A stretch of DNA of 56,971 nt from Prevotella sp. (lineage in GTDB: Bacteria; Bacteroidota; Bacteroidia; Bacteroidales; Bacteroidaceae), in assembly GCA_024697405.1 (NCBI GenBank), contig JAILFU010000132.1:1-56971 (forward strand), read 5' to 3'. Below the pieces are notes generated by a model. That model made no database searches. It had not been told where the DNA came from and saw only the letters and a program-made list of their open reading frames with translations. Position numbers and translations under genes: made by a program. Positions 33,149-42,212 of the stretch are shown here, in pieces. Numbering within the stretch: the stretch's first letter is position 1; the number at the start of each line of letters is the position of its first letter.

Positions 33149-34477
33149 TTGGACTATTTTCAACAATTATTCTGCGACGTGCAGTTTCTGCCCCCTACTG
33201 CGGGAGCAGTCTTTGCCATTGTACTGGCTTTACTTCTGCTGTTTGTCTCTGGCTTCGCCTCCGGTTCCGAGATAGCCTTCTTCTCGCTCTCTCCCTCCGA
33301 TTTGAGCGAGCTGGATGCTGAGAAAAACGCTGCCGACGGGAAGATAGAAAAGCTACGCCTCCATTCCGAGCGCACCCTGGCCACCATCCTCATCAGCAAC
33401 AACCTGGTCAACGTGACCATCATCATGCTGTGCAACTATTTCTTTGCACACGTCGTCGACTTCGGAGGTGCCGTGTGGCTGCAGTTCATTGTAGTCACCG
33501 TGCTGCTCACCTTCCTGCTGCTCCTTTTCGGCGAGATCATCCCCAAGGTCTACTGCGGTCAGCATGCGCTGGCCGTCTGTCGCCGCTTTGCGCCGTCCAT
33601 CATGGTGCTCAGCCGCCTGTTCCGGCCCATCTCCGGCATTCTTATCCGTTCTGGTGTGCTGGCGGGCAAGGTGGTGCAGAAAGAAAACCATGTGCTGAGT
33701 GTCGACGACTTGGAACAGGCTCTGGAGCTGACCGACAAGGAGGACATCAAGGCTGAGCAGAACATGCTCGAAGGCATCGTTCGCTTTGGCGACGAGACGG
33801 CCAAGGAAGTGATGACCAGCCGTCAGGACATCGTCGACCTCGACTTCCGGTCCCCGTTCCCCGTTGTCATCAAGTGCGTGGTGGAAAACAACTACTCGCG
33901 CATCCCCGTCTATCAGGACTCCATCGACAATGTCCGTGGCATCCTCTACATCAAGGACCTGTTGCCTCACCTGTCGAAACCTGCCAACTTCCGCTGGCAG
34001 TCGCTCATACGCCCGCCCTATTTCGTGCCTGAGACGAAGAAAATCGACGATCTGCTGCGCGACTTCCAGGAGAACAAGGTGCACATCGCCATTGTCGTCG
34101 ACGAGTTCGGAGGCACCAGCGGTCTGATTACCCTGGAGGACATCCTCGAGGAGATTGTGGGCGAGATCAACGACGAATACGACGAGGAAGAGAAAACCTT
34201 CGTGCGGCTGAATGCCAACACCTATATCTTCGAAGGTAAGACGCTGCTCACCGACTTCCACCGCATCCTGAAGCTCGACGATGACATCTTCGAGGAGGTA
34301 GAGGGCGATGCCGACACGCTGGCCGGCCTCCTGCTCGAGCTGAAGGGCGACTTCCCCAAGCCCCACGAGCATTTCGACTACCGCAACTTCCGCTTTGAGA
34401 TTGTAGAGCTCGACGGCCATCGCATCGCCAAGATCAAGGTCGTGGTCAGCAATACCGAAACCGATGCCGCTCACTGA
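33149..34477 (+). CDS. gldE: gliding-associated CNNM/CorC-like membrane protein
   Basis: A 442-residue protein. The start is a TTG at 33149 just after the array; an in-frame GTG at about 33179 is the alternative. Residues about 15-150 are a CNNM transmembrane domain with four hydrophobic helices (AIVLALLLLFVSGFASGSEIAFFSL). Two CBS domains follow, about 195-310 (VMTSRQDIVDLDF..., YSRIPVYQDSIDNVRGILYIKDLL), then a CorC/HlyC C-terminal domain (FEGKTLLTDFHRILKLDDDIFEEVEGDADTLAGLLLELKG). GldE supports gliding/T9SS machinery in some Bacteroidota, and CNNM proteins are linked to divalent-cation export. A Gld role in this organism is inference. It overlaps the following PPTase gene by 14 bp. Confidence 0.88.
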   Translation: MDYFQQLFCDVQFLPPTAGAVFAIVLALLLLFVSGFASGSEIAFFSLSPSDLSELDAEKNAADGKIEKLRLHSERTLATILISNNLVNVTIIMLCNYFFAHVVDFGGAVWLQFIVVTVLLTFLLLLFGEIIPKVYCGQHALAVCRRFAPSIMVLSRLFRPISGILIRSGVLAGKVVQKENHVLSVDDLEQALELTDKEDIKAEQNMLEGIVRFGDETAKEVMTSRQDIVDLDFRSPFPVVIKCVVENNYSRIPVYQDSIDNVRGILYIKDLLPHLSKPANFRWQSLIRPPYFVPETKKIDDLLRDFQENKVHIAIVVDEFGGTSGLITLEDILEEIVGEINDEYDEEEKTFVRLNANTYIFEGKTLLTDFHRILKLDDDIFEEVEGDADTLAGLLLELKGDFPKPHEHFDYRNFRFEIVELDGHRIAKIKVVVSNTETDAAH

Positions 34478-35081
34478 AATCCGACAGCTCACCGCCCACA
34501 CCCGTTTGGGCCTCTGGCGCATGGACGAGCCTTTTGAGGGAACAGCCCGCCAGCGTGAGCGACATACGGCCGCCCTGCTGCTTACCGCCATGACGGGCGA
34601 CCCGTCGCTTACCATCGGTCACGAGTCCAGTGGCAAGCCCTACATCGCCCTTTCCTCTGAACGCTCGTCGCTCACTTCTCCCCACATTTCTGAGCGTATC
34701 TCGCCCGTCCTTAGCCTTTCCATCACCCACACGCGCGGTTGGCTCGCCATGCTCTTGTCTGACGGTGAGGAGGCTGTAGGCATCGACATAGAACGCCTAT
34801 CCGACCGCGTGGAGCGCATCGCCTCGCGTTTCATCCGCCCTGACGAGGCTGTCGCCACCACTAACGAGAAACTGCTCCTTTGGTCGGCCAAGGAAGCTGT
34901 CTACAAGCTCTTCTCTGAAGACAACCTGCTGTTCCACGACATGCGGCTGCTCGCCATCCATGAGCACCACCTGCAGATGGAGAACGTCAGGAGACAAGTT
35001 GTTGTCGACGTCGCCTATGAGTTCACTGCCGACTATGTACTCACCTACGTCTGTCGCCCGGCAGTTCAGCAGCCCAAATAA
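34464..35081 (+). CDS. Sfp-type 4'-phosphopantetheinyl transferase
   Basis: A 205-residue protein starting at an ATG at 34464, overlapping the end of gldE by 14 bp, so translationally coupled. The PPTase core is EAVGIDIERLSDRVERIA, with the magnesium-binding Asp/Glu in GIDIE, and LLLWSAKEAVYKLF, with the second metal ligand and the catalytic Lys. SITHTRGWLAMLL precedes it. It transfers phosphopantetheine from CoA to carrier proteins. The substrate is unknown; no polyketide or peptide synthetase lies nearby, so it may serve acyl carrier protein. The C-terminal half is less conserved. Confidence 0.88.
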   Translation: MPLTEIRQLTAHTRLGLWRMDEPFEGTARQRERHTAALLLTAMTGDPSLTIGHESSGKPYIALSSERSSLTSPHISERISPVLSLSITHTRGWLAMLLSDGEEAVGIDIERLSDRVERIASRFIRPDEAVATTNEKLLLWSAKEAVYKLFSEDNLLFHDMRLLAIHEHHLQMENVRRQVVVDVAYEFTADYVLTYVCRPAVQQPK

Positions 35082-35223
35082 AATTTTTTAAATCCTGGGT
35101 GTCAAATTGTAAAGTGTCAGAGAACGATGGCGGTTGAGCTTTTTACACTTTGCCAATAATAGCCCGTGATTTTGCGCAAAGTGTCAATGGCGGAAAAATA
35201 ATTGAGAAAAAAGTAAGGAAAAA

Positions 35224-35255
35224 TTTGTTTGTTTCGACAAAATGTATTACCTTTG
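35224..35255 (+). promoter_or_regulatory. trp operon promoter
   Basis: TTTG (35224-35227) and TACCTTTG (35248-35255), spacer 20, placed 31 bases before the trp leader ATG. Confidence 0.85.
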
Positions 35256-35286
35256 CAGCCGTAAATAACCAAACGACTAAACAGAT

Positions 35287-35343
35287 ATGATTAGTACAAC
35301 AAACTATTGGTGGTGGCGCAACTCAAGATTCAGCATATCGTGA
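35287..35343 (+). CDS. trpL: trp operon leader peptide
   Basis: An 18-codon open frame, MISTTNYWWWRNSRFSIS, ending in TGA, with three consecutive Trp codons at residues 8-10. It lies between a consensus promoter and a terminator-like hairpin ahead of trpB, the classical layout for attenuation: ribosome stalling at the Trp codons when charged tRNA-Trp is scarce would favour antitermination. No strong Shine-Dalgarno is visible, as usual in this phylum. A second leader with the same YWWWR core controls trpB2 (53025-53078). Confidence 0.85.
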   Translation: MISTTNYWWWRNSRFSIS

Positions 35344-35385
35344 GAAGATAGCCGCGTACCTATAGTTTGATAGAAGATACTCCGG

Positions 35386-35417
35386 AGGCCTGTCGTTCTT
35401 GCGACGGGCCTTTATAA
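35386..35417 (+). terminator. trp attenuator terminator
   Basis: Stem AGGCCTGTCG / CGACGGGCCT (one G-U pair) with a 6-base loop, followed by a T-rich tract. It lies between the leader peptide and trpB. Confidence 0.85.
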
Positions 35418-35455
35418 TTTTCGAAATAGAGAAATAACAATTAAGCATTAATAAT

Positions 35456-36658
35456 ATGAATTACCAAGTTGACAAAAACGGTTTCTACGGAGAGTTCGGA
35501 GGTGCCTATGTGCCTGAGATTCTCTACAAGTGTGTGCATGACCTCCAGGAAGCTTATCTGCCTATCATTGAGAGTGCGGAGTTCAAGGCAGAGTATCATG
35601 CGCTGTTGAAGGATTATGTCGGGCGCCCGTCACCGCTCTACTATGCCAAGCGCATGAGCGAGCGCTATGGCTGCCAGCTGTACCTGAAGCGTGAGGACCT
35701 GAACCAAACGGGGGCACACAAGATTAACAACACCATCGGCCAGATTCTGCTGGCGAAGAAGATGGGCAAGACCCGCATCATTGCCGAGACTGGCGCCGGA
35801 CAGCACGGTGTGGCCACGGCGACGGTCTGCGCCCTGATGAACATGAAGTGTGAGGTGTTTATGGGAGCCACCGATGTGGAGCGCCAGCACACCAACGTGG
35901 AACGCATGAAGATGTTGGGTGCCGAGGTCCATCCCGTTCGTACAGGAAATATGACCCTGAGCGATGCCTGTAGTGAGGCTATCCGCGACTGGTGCTGCCA
36001 TCCTCAGGATACCTTCTATATCGTAGGCTCCACGATGGGGCCGCATCCCTATCCAGACCTTGTGGCCCGCATGCAGAGTGTCATCAGCGAAGAGATAAAG
36101 TGGCAGTTGGAGGCCCAGACAGGTCGCGACTATCCTGACTACCTTATCGCCTGCATCGGAGGCGGGAGCAATGCCGCCGGCACCATCTATCACTATATGG
36201 ACGATGAACGGGTAAAGATTGTGCTGGCCGAGGCAGGAGGACACGGCTGGGATACTGACTATACGGCCGCTACGATTCATCGTGGTACGACAGGCATCTT
36301 GCATGGAGCCAAGATGCTGGTGATGCAGGATGATGACGGACAGATTCAGGAGGCCTTTACCATTTCTGCCGGTCTCGACTATCCTGGCGTCGGTCCGATG
36401 CACTGCAACATGGCGAAGCAAGGGCGCACTCAGGTGCTGAGCATCAACGACGACGAGGCCATCTATGGCGGCTATGAGCTTACCCGCCTGGAGGGTATCA
36501 TCCCCGCCATCGAATCGGCACACGCCATTGCCGCACTCAGCAAACTCAGCTTCAAGCCCGACGACGTGGTAGTGCTCACCGTCAGCGGGCGTGGCGACAA
36601 GGATGTGGAGACATATTTGAAGAACAAGGAAATGGCGAAAGAATACGGAAATTTCTAA
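35456..36658 (+). CDS. trpB: tryptophan synthase beta chain (operon TrpB1)
   Basis: A 400-residue protein starting at an ATG at 35456. The PLP-binding Lys89 is in QTGAHKINNTIG. GAGQHGVATA, the glycine-rich CIGGGSNAAGTIYHY phosphate-binding loop and SGRGDKD are typical of TrpB1. It condenses indole with serine as part of the alpha2-beta2 complex with TrpA, the last gene of the operon. It is the first structural gene after the attenuator, and trpE follows 24 bp later. Confidence 0.96.
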   Translation: MNYQVDKNGFYGEFGGAYVPEILYKCVHDLQEAYLPIIESAEFKAEYHALLKDYVGRPSPLYYAKRMSERYGCQLYLKREDLNQTGAHKINNTIGQILLAKKMGKTRIIAETGAGQHGVATATVCALMNMKCEVFMGATDVERQHTNVERMKMLGAEVHPVRTGNMTLSDACSEAIRDWCCHPQDTFYIVGSTMGPHPYPDLVARMQSVISEEIKWQLEAQTGRDYPDYLIACIGGGSNAAGTIYHYMDDERVKIVLAEAGGHGWDTDYTAATIHRGTTGILHGAKMLVMQDDDGQIQEAFTISAGLDYPGVGPMHCNMAKQGRTQVLSINDDEAIYGGYELTRLEGIIPAIESAHAIAALSKLSFKPDDVVVLTVSGRGDKDVETYLKNKEMAKEYGNF

Positions 36659-36682
36659 TGACCAATAAGTTAATGAGTAATT

Positions 36683-38128
36683 ATGATTACCTATCGATAT
36701 ACAACAACAAGCAAGACTATTCTGGCGGATCTCTATACCCCAGTGGGTGTCTATATGCGTCTGCGCGACCTCTATCCGCAGAGCGCACTGATGGAGAGTT
36801 CCGATTATCACGATGCGAATAACTCCCGCTCGTTTATCGGCATCAATCCCATGGCCAGCGTGGCTATCGGGCACGGCGTGGCCACCATCGTTTATCCTGA
36901 CGGGAGCACCTTCCGGCATGAGGTGAACAAGGACTATCGTTCCGACAAGGCCATTCACGAGCTCATCGACCACATCGAAGTTACCGGCGAGGATGCTGGA
37001 GTGTGCGGACTCTTCGGATATACTTCGTTTAATGCCGTGCGCTATTTTGAAGATATTCCCGTGAAGGATGAGACACAGGCGAAAAACGATGCCCCCGACG
37101 TGCTCTATATATTATATAAGGTAGTGATTGTGTTTGACCATCATAACAATATGCTCAAGGTCGTCACGCTGAAAGCACCCTCTGACCAAAAGGGCGATGC
37201 TGACATCGACGCTGTCCTCAAGGCCATGAACAAGTCGAATGTGCAGGCATACGACTTCCGTCCTGTCGGAGAGGTTAGCAGTACGCTGACTGACGATGAG
37301 CACAGGGCCAATATCCGTAAGGGTATCAAGCACTGTCTGCGTGGCGATGTCTTCCAGATTGTGCTCTCTCGCCGGTTCATCCAGAAGTACGAGGGCGATG
37401 ACTTCAAACTCTATCGGGCCTTACGAAGTATCAACCCCTCGCCATACCTCTTCTATTTCGACTTCGGCGGCTTCCGCATCTTCGGCTCCTCGCCCGAGAC
37501 ACATTGCCGCATAGAGCGGGCTAAAGCCCTTAACGACAAAGGAAAATACACAGAATATGTAGCATATATAGACCCCATTGCAGGGACTACCAAGCGCACT
37601 GGCAATGAAGAGGCTGACCGCCGAGGAGCAGAGTATCTGCGCAAAGACCCAAAGGAGAATGCAGAGCACGTGATGCTGGTAGACCTGGCCCGCAACGACC
37701 TGAGCCGCAATTGTCATCATGTGAAGGTGGACTTCTACAAAGACTTGCAGTACTATTCTCACGTCATCCATCTGGTATCCCGTGTCTCAGGCGAGCTTGA
37801 CGAAGGTGCCGATCCTGTCAAGGCTTTTATTGACACCTTCCCCGCCGGTACACTGTCTGGTGCTCCTAAGGTTCGGGCCATGCAGCTTATTTCTGAGTAC
37901 GAGCCGCACAATCGTGGCGCATACGGTGGCTGTATCGGCATCATTGGCCTCGACGGCTCTCTGAATCAGGCCATCACCATCCGTACGTTTGTCTCGCGTA
38001 ACGGGGAACTCTGGTTCCAGGCTGGTGGCGGCATCGTGGCGAAGAGCGATGTGGAGTATGAGTTGCAGGAAGTGAATAATAAACTGGGAGCTTTACGAAA
38101 GGCCATAGAAAAAGCCGAGCAGCTTTAG
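36683..38128 (+). CDS. trpE: anthranilate synthase component I
   Basis: A 481-residue protein starting at an ATG at 36683. The N-terminal feedback site includes ALMESSDYHD. The chorismate-binding domain shows FGSSPETHCRIE, IAGTTKRTGNEEAD, LVDLARNDLSR, FPAGTLSGAPKVRAM and AGGGIVAKSDVEYE. It converts chorismate to anthranilate with glutamine supplied by TrpG. It is the second gene of the operon. Confidence 0.95.
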   Translation: MITYRYTTTSKTILADLYTPVGVYMRLRDLYPQSALMESSDYHDANNSRSFIGINPMASVAIGHGVATIVYPDGSTFRHEVNKDYRSDKAIHELIDHIEVTGEDAGVCGLFGYTSFNAVRYFEDIPVKDETQAKNDAPDVLYILYKVVIVFDHHNNMLKVVTLKAPSDQKGDADIDAVLKAMNKSNVQAYDFRPVGEVSSTLTDDEHRANIRKGIKHCLRGDVFQIVLSRRFIQKYEGDDFKLYRALRSINPSPYLFYFDFGGFRIFGSSPETHCRIERAKALNDKGKYTEYVAYIDPIAGTTKRTGNEEADRRGAEYLRKDPKENAEHVMLVDLARNDLSRNCHHVKVDFYKDLQYYSHVIHLVSRVSGELDEGADPVKAFIDTFPAGTLSGAPKVRAMQLISEYEPHNRGAYGGCIGIIGLDGSLNQAITIRTFVSRNGELWFQAGGGIVAKSDVEYELQEVNNKLGALRKAIEKAEQL

Positions 38129-38166
38129 ACAGAAGAACAAGTTATTAGACAGAAGAACAGAAGGAT

Positions 38167-38730
38167 ATGAAGATAGTTATTATTGATAATTACGACTCGT
38201 TTACCTACAATTTGAGTCATTTGGTGAAGGAACTGGGCGCGGAGGTCACCGTCGTTCGCAACGACCAGTTTGAGCTTACTGCCCTTGAACCCTATAGCAA
38301 AATCATCCTCTCTCCCGGGCCTGGCATTCCCTCTGAGGCAGGACTGCTGCTTGATGTCATCCGCAGCTATGCCGGCAAGAAACCCATCCTTGGCGTCTGC
38401 TTAGGCCATCAGGCCATCGGCGAGGCCTTCGGAGGCAGACTTGAAAACCTGAGCGATGTGTTCCACGGAGTAGCAACCCCTTGTCATATTGTGGCCGACG
38501 ACCCCATCTTCAGTGGCCTCGAGCGTGACATCACCATCGGACGCTATCACTCGTGGGTAGTCTCTCACAAGGATTTCCCCGACTGCCTTGAAGTGACGGC
38601 GGTTTCAGAAGAAGGTCAGATTATGGCCCTCCGCCATCGTGAGCTGAACATCCGAGGCATACAGTTCCACCCCGAGAGTGTACTGACGCCCGACGGCAGG
38701 AAAATGCTGCAGAACTGGATGTTCCTCTGA
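38167..38730 (+). CDS. trpG: anthranilate synthase component II (glutamine amidotransferase)
   Basis: A 187-residue class I amidotransferase starting at an ATG at 38167. The nucleophile Cys78 is in GVCLGHQAIGEAFGG. The oxyanion motif is LSPGPGIPSEAG and the catalytic His-Glu is in QFHPESVLTPDG. It is a stand-alone subunit, not fused to TrpD. A 15-bp direct repeat (TTAGACAGAAGAACA, twice, 21 bp apart) lies in the 38-bp gap to trpE. Confidence 0.94.
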   Translation: MKIVIIDNYDSFTYNLSHLVKELGAEVTVVRNDQFELTALEPYSKIILSPGPGIPSEAGLLLDVIRSYAGKKPILGVCLGHQAIGEAFGGRLENLSDVFHGVATPCHIVADDPIFSGLERDITIGRYHSWVVSHKDFPDCLEVTAVSEEGQIMALRHRELNIRGIQFHPESVLTPDGRKMLQNWMFL

Positions 38731-38797
38731 CCGTTTTTCCTTCGCGGGATTCCCGCGAGCATCAAGAGAAAATAGTAACAACAATACAAATACTAAT

Positions 38798-39808
38798 ATG
38801 CAACAAACAATGAAAGACATCCTGAACAGGATGCTGAACCACGAGGAACTCTCGCGTGAAGAGATGAAAACCATTCTGGTGGGCATTACCCACTCTGAGT
38901 ATCCCAACGAGCAAATCACAGCTCTGCTCACCTGCCTGCAGATGCGTGGCGTCACCGTAGAAGAGCTGCTGGGCTTTCGCGACGGCATCCTGGAAACAGG
39001 TGTGCCAGTACCTCTGGATTGTGGCCGCTACATCGATGTCGTGGGTACAGGCGGCGACCGCAAGAACACGTTTAACATTTCAACGACGAGCTGCTTCGTG
39101 ATAGCCGGTGCAGGATATAAGGTGGCCAAGCACGGCAACTATGCCGCAACGTCTACCAGCGGTGCCTCGAACGTCATTGCCCAGCACGGAGTGAAGTTCA
39201 CCGACAACCTCGAACAGCTGAACCGCTGCATGCATGAGGCAGGCATCGTCTATCTGCACGCACAGTTGTTTGCCAAGGCTATGAAGTTCGTAGGCCCTAT
39301 CCGCAAAGCGCTGCCTTTCCCCACGATTTTCAACTTACTGGGCCCGCTGGTAAATCCCAGTCAGCCTAGTTGTCAACTGCTTGGCGTGGCCAACCTCGAC
39401 CAGATGCGCCTCTATCAGCAGGTCTATCAGAAACTGGGCATCGACTATGGCATTGTGAACTCTATTGATGGCTACGACGAGATTTCGCTCACGGGCGATT
39501 TCAAGGTGACCACCAACACCTACGAACGCATCTTCCGTCCGCAAGATCTCGGCTTCGAATGCGCAAAGCCTGAAGAGCTAGTGGCTGGTGCCACCGAGCA
39601 GGAGGCCAAGGAAATCTTCGATTCTGTACTTGAGAACCGTGCCCTGCCTGCCCAGAAGAATATCGTGCTGGCCAATGCCGGCTTCGGCATTCAGGTGCTG
39701 GAGAAAGGGCAGAAGAGCATTGAGGAGTGTATTGAGATTGCCCGCGAGAGTATCGATAGCGGAGCAGCACTGCGCACGTTCAGGAAATTTGTCGAGTTGA
39801 ATAGTTAA
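38798..39808 (+). CDS. trpD: anthranilate phosphoribosyltransferase
   Basis: A 336-residue protein starting at an ATG at 38798. The PRPP/anthranilate-binding GTGGDRKNTFNIST and KHGNYAATSTSGASN motifs are clear, as is the FVGPIRKALPFPTIFNLLGPLVNP segment. It forms phosphoribosyl-anthranilate. An octamer array follows the stop before trpC. Confidence 0.95.
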   Translation: MQQTMKDILNRMLNHEELSREEMKTILVGITHSEYPNEQITALLTCLQMRGVTVEELLGFRDGILETGVPVPLDCGRYIDVVGTGGDRKNTFNISTTSCFVIAGAGYKVAKHGNYAATSTSGASNVIAQHGVKFTDNLEQLNRCMHEAGIVYLHAQLFAKAMKFVGPIRKALPFPTIFNLLGPLVNPSQPSCQLLGVANLDQMRLYQQVYQKLGIDYGIVNSIDGYDEISLTGDFKVTTNTYERIFRPQDLGFECAKPEELVAGATEQEAKEIFDSVLENRALPAQKNIVLANAGFGIQVLEKGQKSIEECIEIARESIDSGAALRTFRKFVELNS

Positions 39809-39814
39809 GCCGGA

Positions 39815-39917
39815 ATTTCGAGATTTCGATATTTCGACATTTCGACATCTCGATATTTCGATATTTCGACGTCTCGAAATCTCGACATCTCGAAATCCCG
39901 ACATGACGACATCCCGA
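39815..39917. repeat. octamer tandem array (ATTTCGAC type) between trpD and trpC
   Basis: About twelve successive 8-mers (ATTTCGAG, ATTTCGAT, ATTTCGAC, ATCTCGAT, GTCTCGAA and similar) fill almost all of the 120-bp gap inside the trp operon. Period 8 differs from the period-7 arrays elsewhere. TCGA cores are self-complementary, so the array can fold on itself. Confidence 0.88.
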
Positions 39918-39928
39918 AAAAAATCATC

Positions 39929-40675
39929 ATGCAAGACATTTTGCAACGAATCATTGCCACGAAGCATCAGGAGCTGGAACAGCTTTGCGCAAAGAAGACC
40001 TCTTTGCGTGAGGCTCTGCTCCAGAGCGAGACAGGCATCATTGCCGAATTTAAGCGTCGCTCGCCCTCGAAGGGCTGGATCAAGGAAGATGGCCGTGCGG
40101 ACATCATACCGCTGTCGTACGAACAGAACGGTGCCGCAGCTCTCAGCATCCTTACCGACGAGCAATACTTCGGCGGCTCCGACGATTTTATCCGACAGGC
40201 CCGACAGAGCGGTGTCAGCCTGCCCATCCTCTATAAGAATTTCGTTATCTGCGAGGCCCAGCTCTATGCCGCCGCCCTTTGTGGAGCTTCGGCCGTGTTG
40301 CTCATTGCCGCCTGTCTCTCGAAGGCGCAGTGCAAGTCGCTGATGGACAAGGCCCATGCTCTCGGTCTGGAGGTGCTGCTAGAGATGCACTCCGAGCAGG
40401 AACTGGAATATGCCGACCTTGAACCCGATCTCTGCGGCATCAACAACCGCAACCTCGGCTCGTTTGTCACTGACGTGGAGAACAGCTTCCGCCTTGCGGA
40501 GCTGTTGCCTAAGGACGCCGTCAAGGTTAGTGAGAGCGGCATCTCCAATCCTGACACCGTGAAGGCGCTCCGCCAGGCAGGTTTTCGCGGATTCCTCATC
40601 GGCGAGAACTTTATGAAAACCCCTGATCCCGGATCGGCTCTTGGCACATTTATCAAAGAAATAAAAGGCAAATAG
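39929..40675 (+). CDS. trpC: indole-3-glycerol-phosphate synthase
   Basis: A 248-residue TIM barrel starting at an ATG at 39929. Catalytic and signature segments are AEFKRRSPSKGWI (Lys), SILTDEQYFGG, LLIAACLS, EMHSEQELEYAD, GINNRNLGSF and VSESGISNPD. It closes the indole ring. It is separate from TrpF, whose gene starts 3 bp after the stop. Confidence 0.95.
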   Translation: MQDILQRIIATKHQELEQLCAKKTSLREALLQSETGIIAEFKRRSPSKGWIKEDGRADIIPLSYEQNGAAALSILTDEQYFGGSDDFIRQARQSGVSLPILYKNFVICEAQLYAAALCGASAVLLIAACLSKAQCKSLMDKAHALGLEVLLEMHSEQELEYADLEPDLCGINNRNLGSFVTDVENSFRLAELLPKDAVKVSESGISNPDTVKALRQAGFRGFLIGENFMKTPDPGSALGTFIKEIKGK

Positions 40676-40678
40676 TAA

Positions 40679-41326
40679 ATGGTTATAAAAGTTTGTGGCA
40701 TGCGCGAGGCGGAGAACATCCGTGGGGTGGAGGCATTAGGCATCGATATGATGGGCTTCATTTTCTGGCCGAAGTCCAAGCGGTATGTCAGCAGGAAGCC
40801 TGCCTATCTTCCACATCACGTCAAGCGCGTTGGCGTCTTCGTCGATGAAGACATTGAGCAGGTGAGACGTATCGTTGATGACTATGCCCTCGACTTCATC
40901 CAGCTTCATGGCACGGAATCTCCCGACTATATCCGCCAGCTGAGAGCGGCAGTCTGTAGAGGAGCGTCCTGGGGTGGGGTAGGCCTTATCAAAGCTTTCA
41001 ACATCTCCACTGCAGAGGACTTGGAAGCCACTAAGCCCTATGAAGCCCTCGTCGATTACTTCCTCTTCGACACCAAAGGCAAGTCTGTTGGCGGTAATGG
41101 GGAGAAGTTCGACTGGGCAGTGCTCACCAGCTACGAGGGTGCGACTCCTTTCCTCCTCTCTGGCGGCATCGGCCCGGACGATGCGGAAACGCTCCATGCT
41201 CAATGGTCAATGTTCCATTCTAAATGCATCGGCATCGACCTCAATTCGCGCTTCGAGCTTGCCCCCGCCCTTAAAGATGTCACGGCTCTCGCCCGCTTTC
41301 TTCACGAAATTAATAATGTTCAATAA
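40679..41326 (+). CDS. trpF: phosphoribosylanthranilate isomerase
   Basis: A 215-residue TIM barrel starting at an ATG at 40679. [11 protein letters not shown] carries the catalytic Cys, [11 protein letters not shown] and [17 protein letters not shown] carry the catalytic Asp, and [11 protein letters not shown] plus IDLNSRFE close the active site. It converts phosphoribosyl-anthranilate to CdRP, the substrate of the adjacent TrpC. Confidence 0.94.
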   Translation: MVIKVCGMREAENIRGVEALGIDMMGFIFWPKSKRYVSRKPAYLPHHVKRVGVFVDEDIEQVRRIVDDYALDFIQLHGTESPDYIRQLRAAVCRGASWGGVGLIKAFNISTAEDLEATKPYEALVDYFLFDTKGKSVGGNGEKFDWAVLTSYEGATPFLLSGGIGPDDAETLHAQWSMFHSKCIGIDLNSRFELAPALKDVTALARFLHEINNVQ

Positions 41327-41343
41327 AAAAATCAATAGACAAT

Positions 41344-42126
41344 ATGATGGTGAATAAGATTAATCAACTCTTCGCCCAACGGGGCGACCGCAAGTTCCTG
41401 AGTCTCTACTTCTGTGCAGGCTGTCCAAAGCTTGAAAGCACGGGCGACGTGATTCTCACCATGCAGCGCCGAGGCATTGACTTCATCGAGGTAGGCATCC
41501 CTTTCAGCGACCCCTTGGCCGATGGTCCAGTCATTCAGAGTGCTGCCACCACGGCGCTGAAGAGCGGCATGACCCTCTCCAAGCTCTTCTCTCAGCTACA
41601 GGCCATCAAAGGCCAGGTGCAGATTCCCCTTATCCTCATGGGCTATCTCAACCCCATCCTTCACTATGGCATTGAGGCGTTTTGCCAATCCTGCGTCGAG
41701 GCTGGCGTCAGTGGAGCCATCATCCCCGACCTGCCCTTCGACGACTATCTGAACATTGTGAAACCCGTGGCCGACAAGTACGACCTCCGCATCATCATGC
41801 TCATCACTCCGGAAACCAGCGAGGAGCGCATAAGGTTCATCGACGACAACACCGATGGCTTTATCTACATGGTCAGCTCGGCCTCTATCACTGGGACACA
41901 GAAGAGCTTCGACGAGCAGAAGCAGGAGTATTTCCGCCGTATCAACGCGATGGATCTGCGTAATCCCCGCATGATAGGGTTCGGCATCAGCAACCACCAA
42001 ACGCTGAAGGCTGCCCAGGATAATGCCGCCGGCGCCATCATCGGCTCTAAGTTCGTAACCCTCCTTAATGAGGCCGATGGAGATGCCGAGCATGCCCTAG
42101 ACCGCCTTTTTGAAGAACTGGCCTGA
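41344..42126 (+). CDS. trpA: tryptophan synthase alpha chain
   Basis: A 260-residue TIM barrel starting at an ATG at 41344. The catalytic Glu is in [19 protein letters not shown] and the catalytic Asp in [10 protein letters not shown]. It releases indole from indole-glycerol phosphate and passes it to TrpB. It closes the B-E-G-D-C-F-A operon. Confidence 0.95.
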   Translation: MMVNKINQLFAQRGDRKFLSLYFCAGCPKLESTGDVILTMQRRGIDFIEVGIPFSDPLADGPVIQSAATTALKSGMTLSKLFSQLQAIKGQVQIPLILMGYLNPILHYGIEAFCQSCVEAGVSGAIIPDLPFDDYLNIVKPVADKYDLRIIMLITPETSEERIRFIDDNTDGFIYMVSSASITGTQKSFDEQKQEYFRRINAMDLRNPRMIGFGISNHQTLKAAQDNAAGAIIGSKFVTLLNEADGDAEHALDRLFEELA

Positions 42127-42173
42127 AATTCAAAAAAAGTAGCTTGTTCCTTGGTTATTTCAATAATTGTGTG

Positions 42174-42181
42174 TAAATTTG
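42174..42181 (+). promoter_or_regulatory. -7 box of the exported flavodoxin gene
   Basis: TAAATTTG, 32 bases before the ATG, with TTGG at 42151-42154 as a weak -33 (spacer 19). It makes the flavodoxin gene independent of the trp operon. Confidence 0.6.
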
Positions 42182-42212
42182 CAGGCAGAAATTTCTTTAA
42201 ATTCAACAGAAG

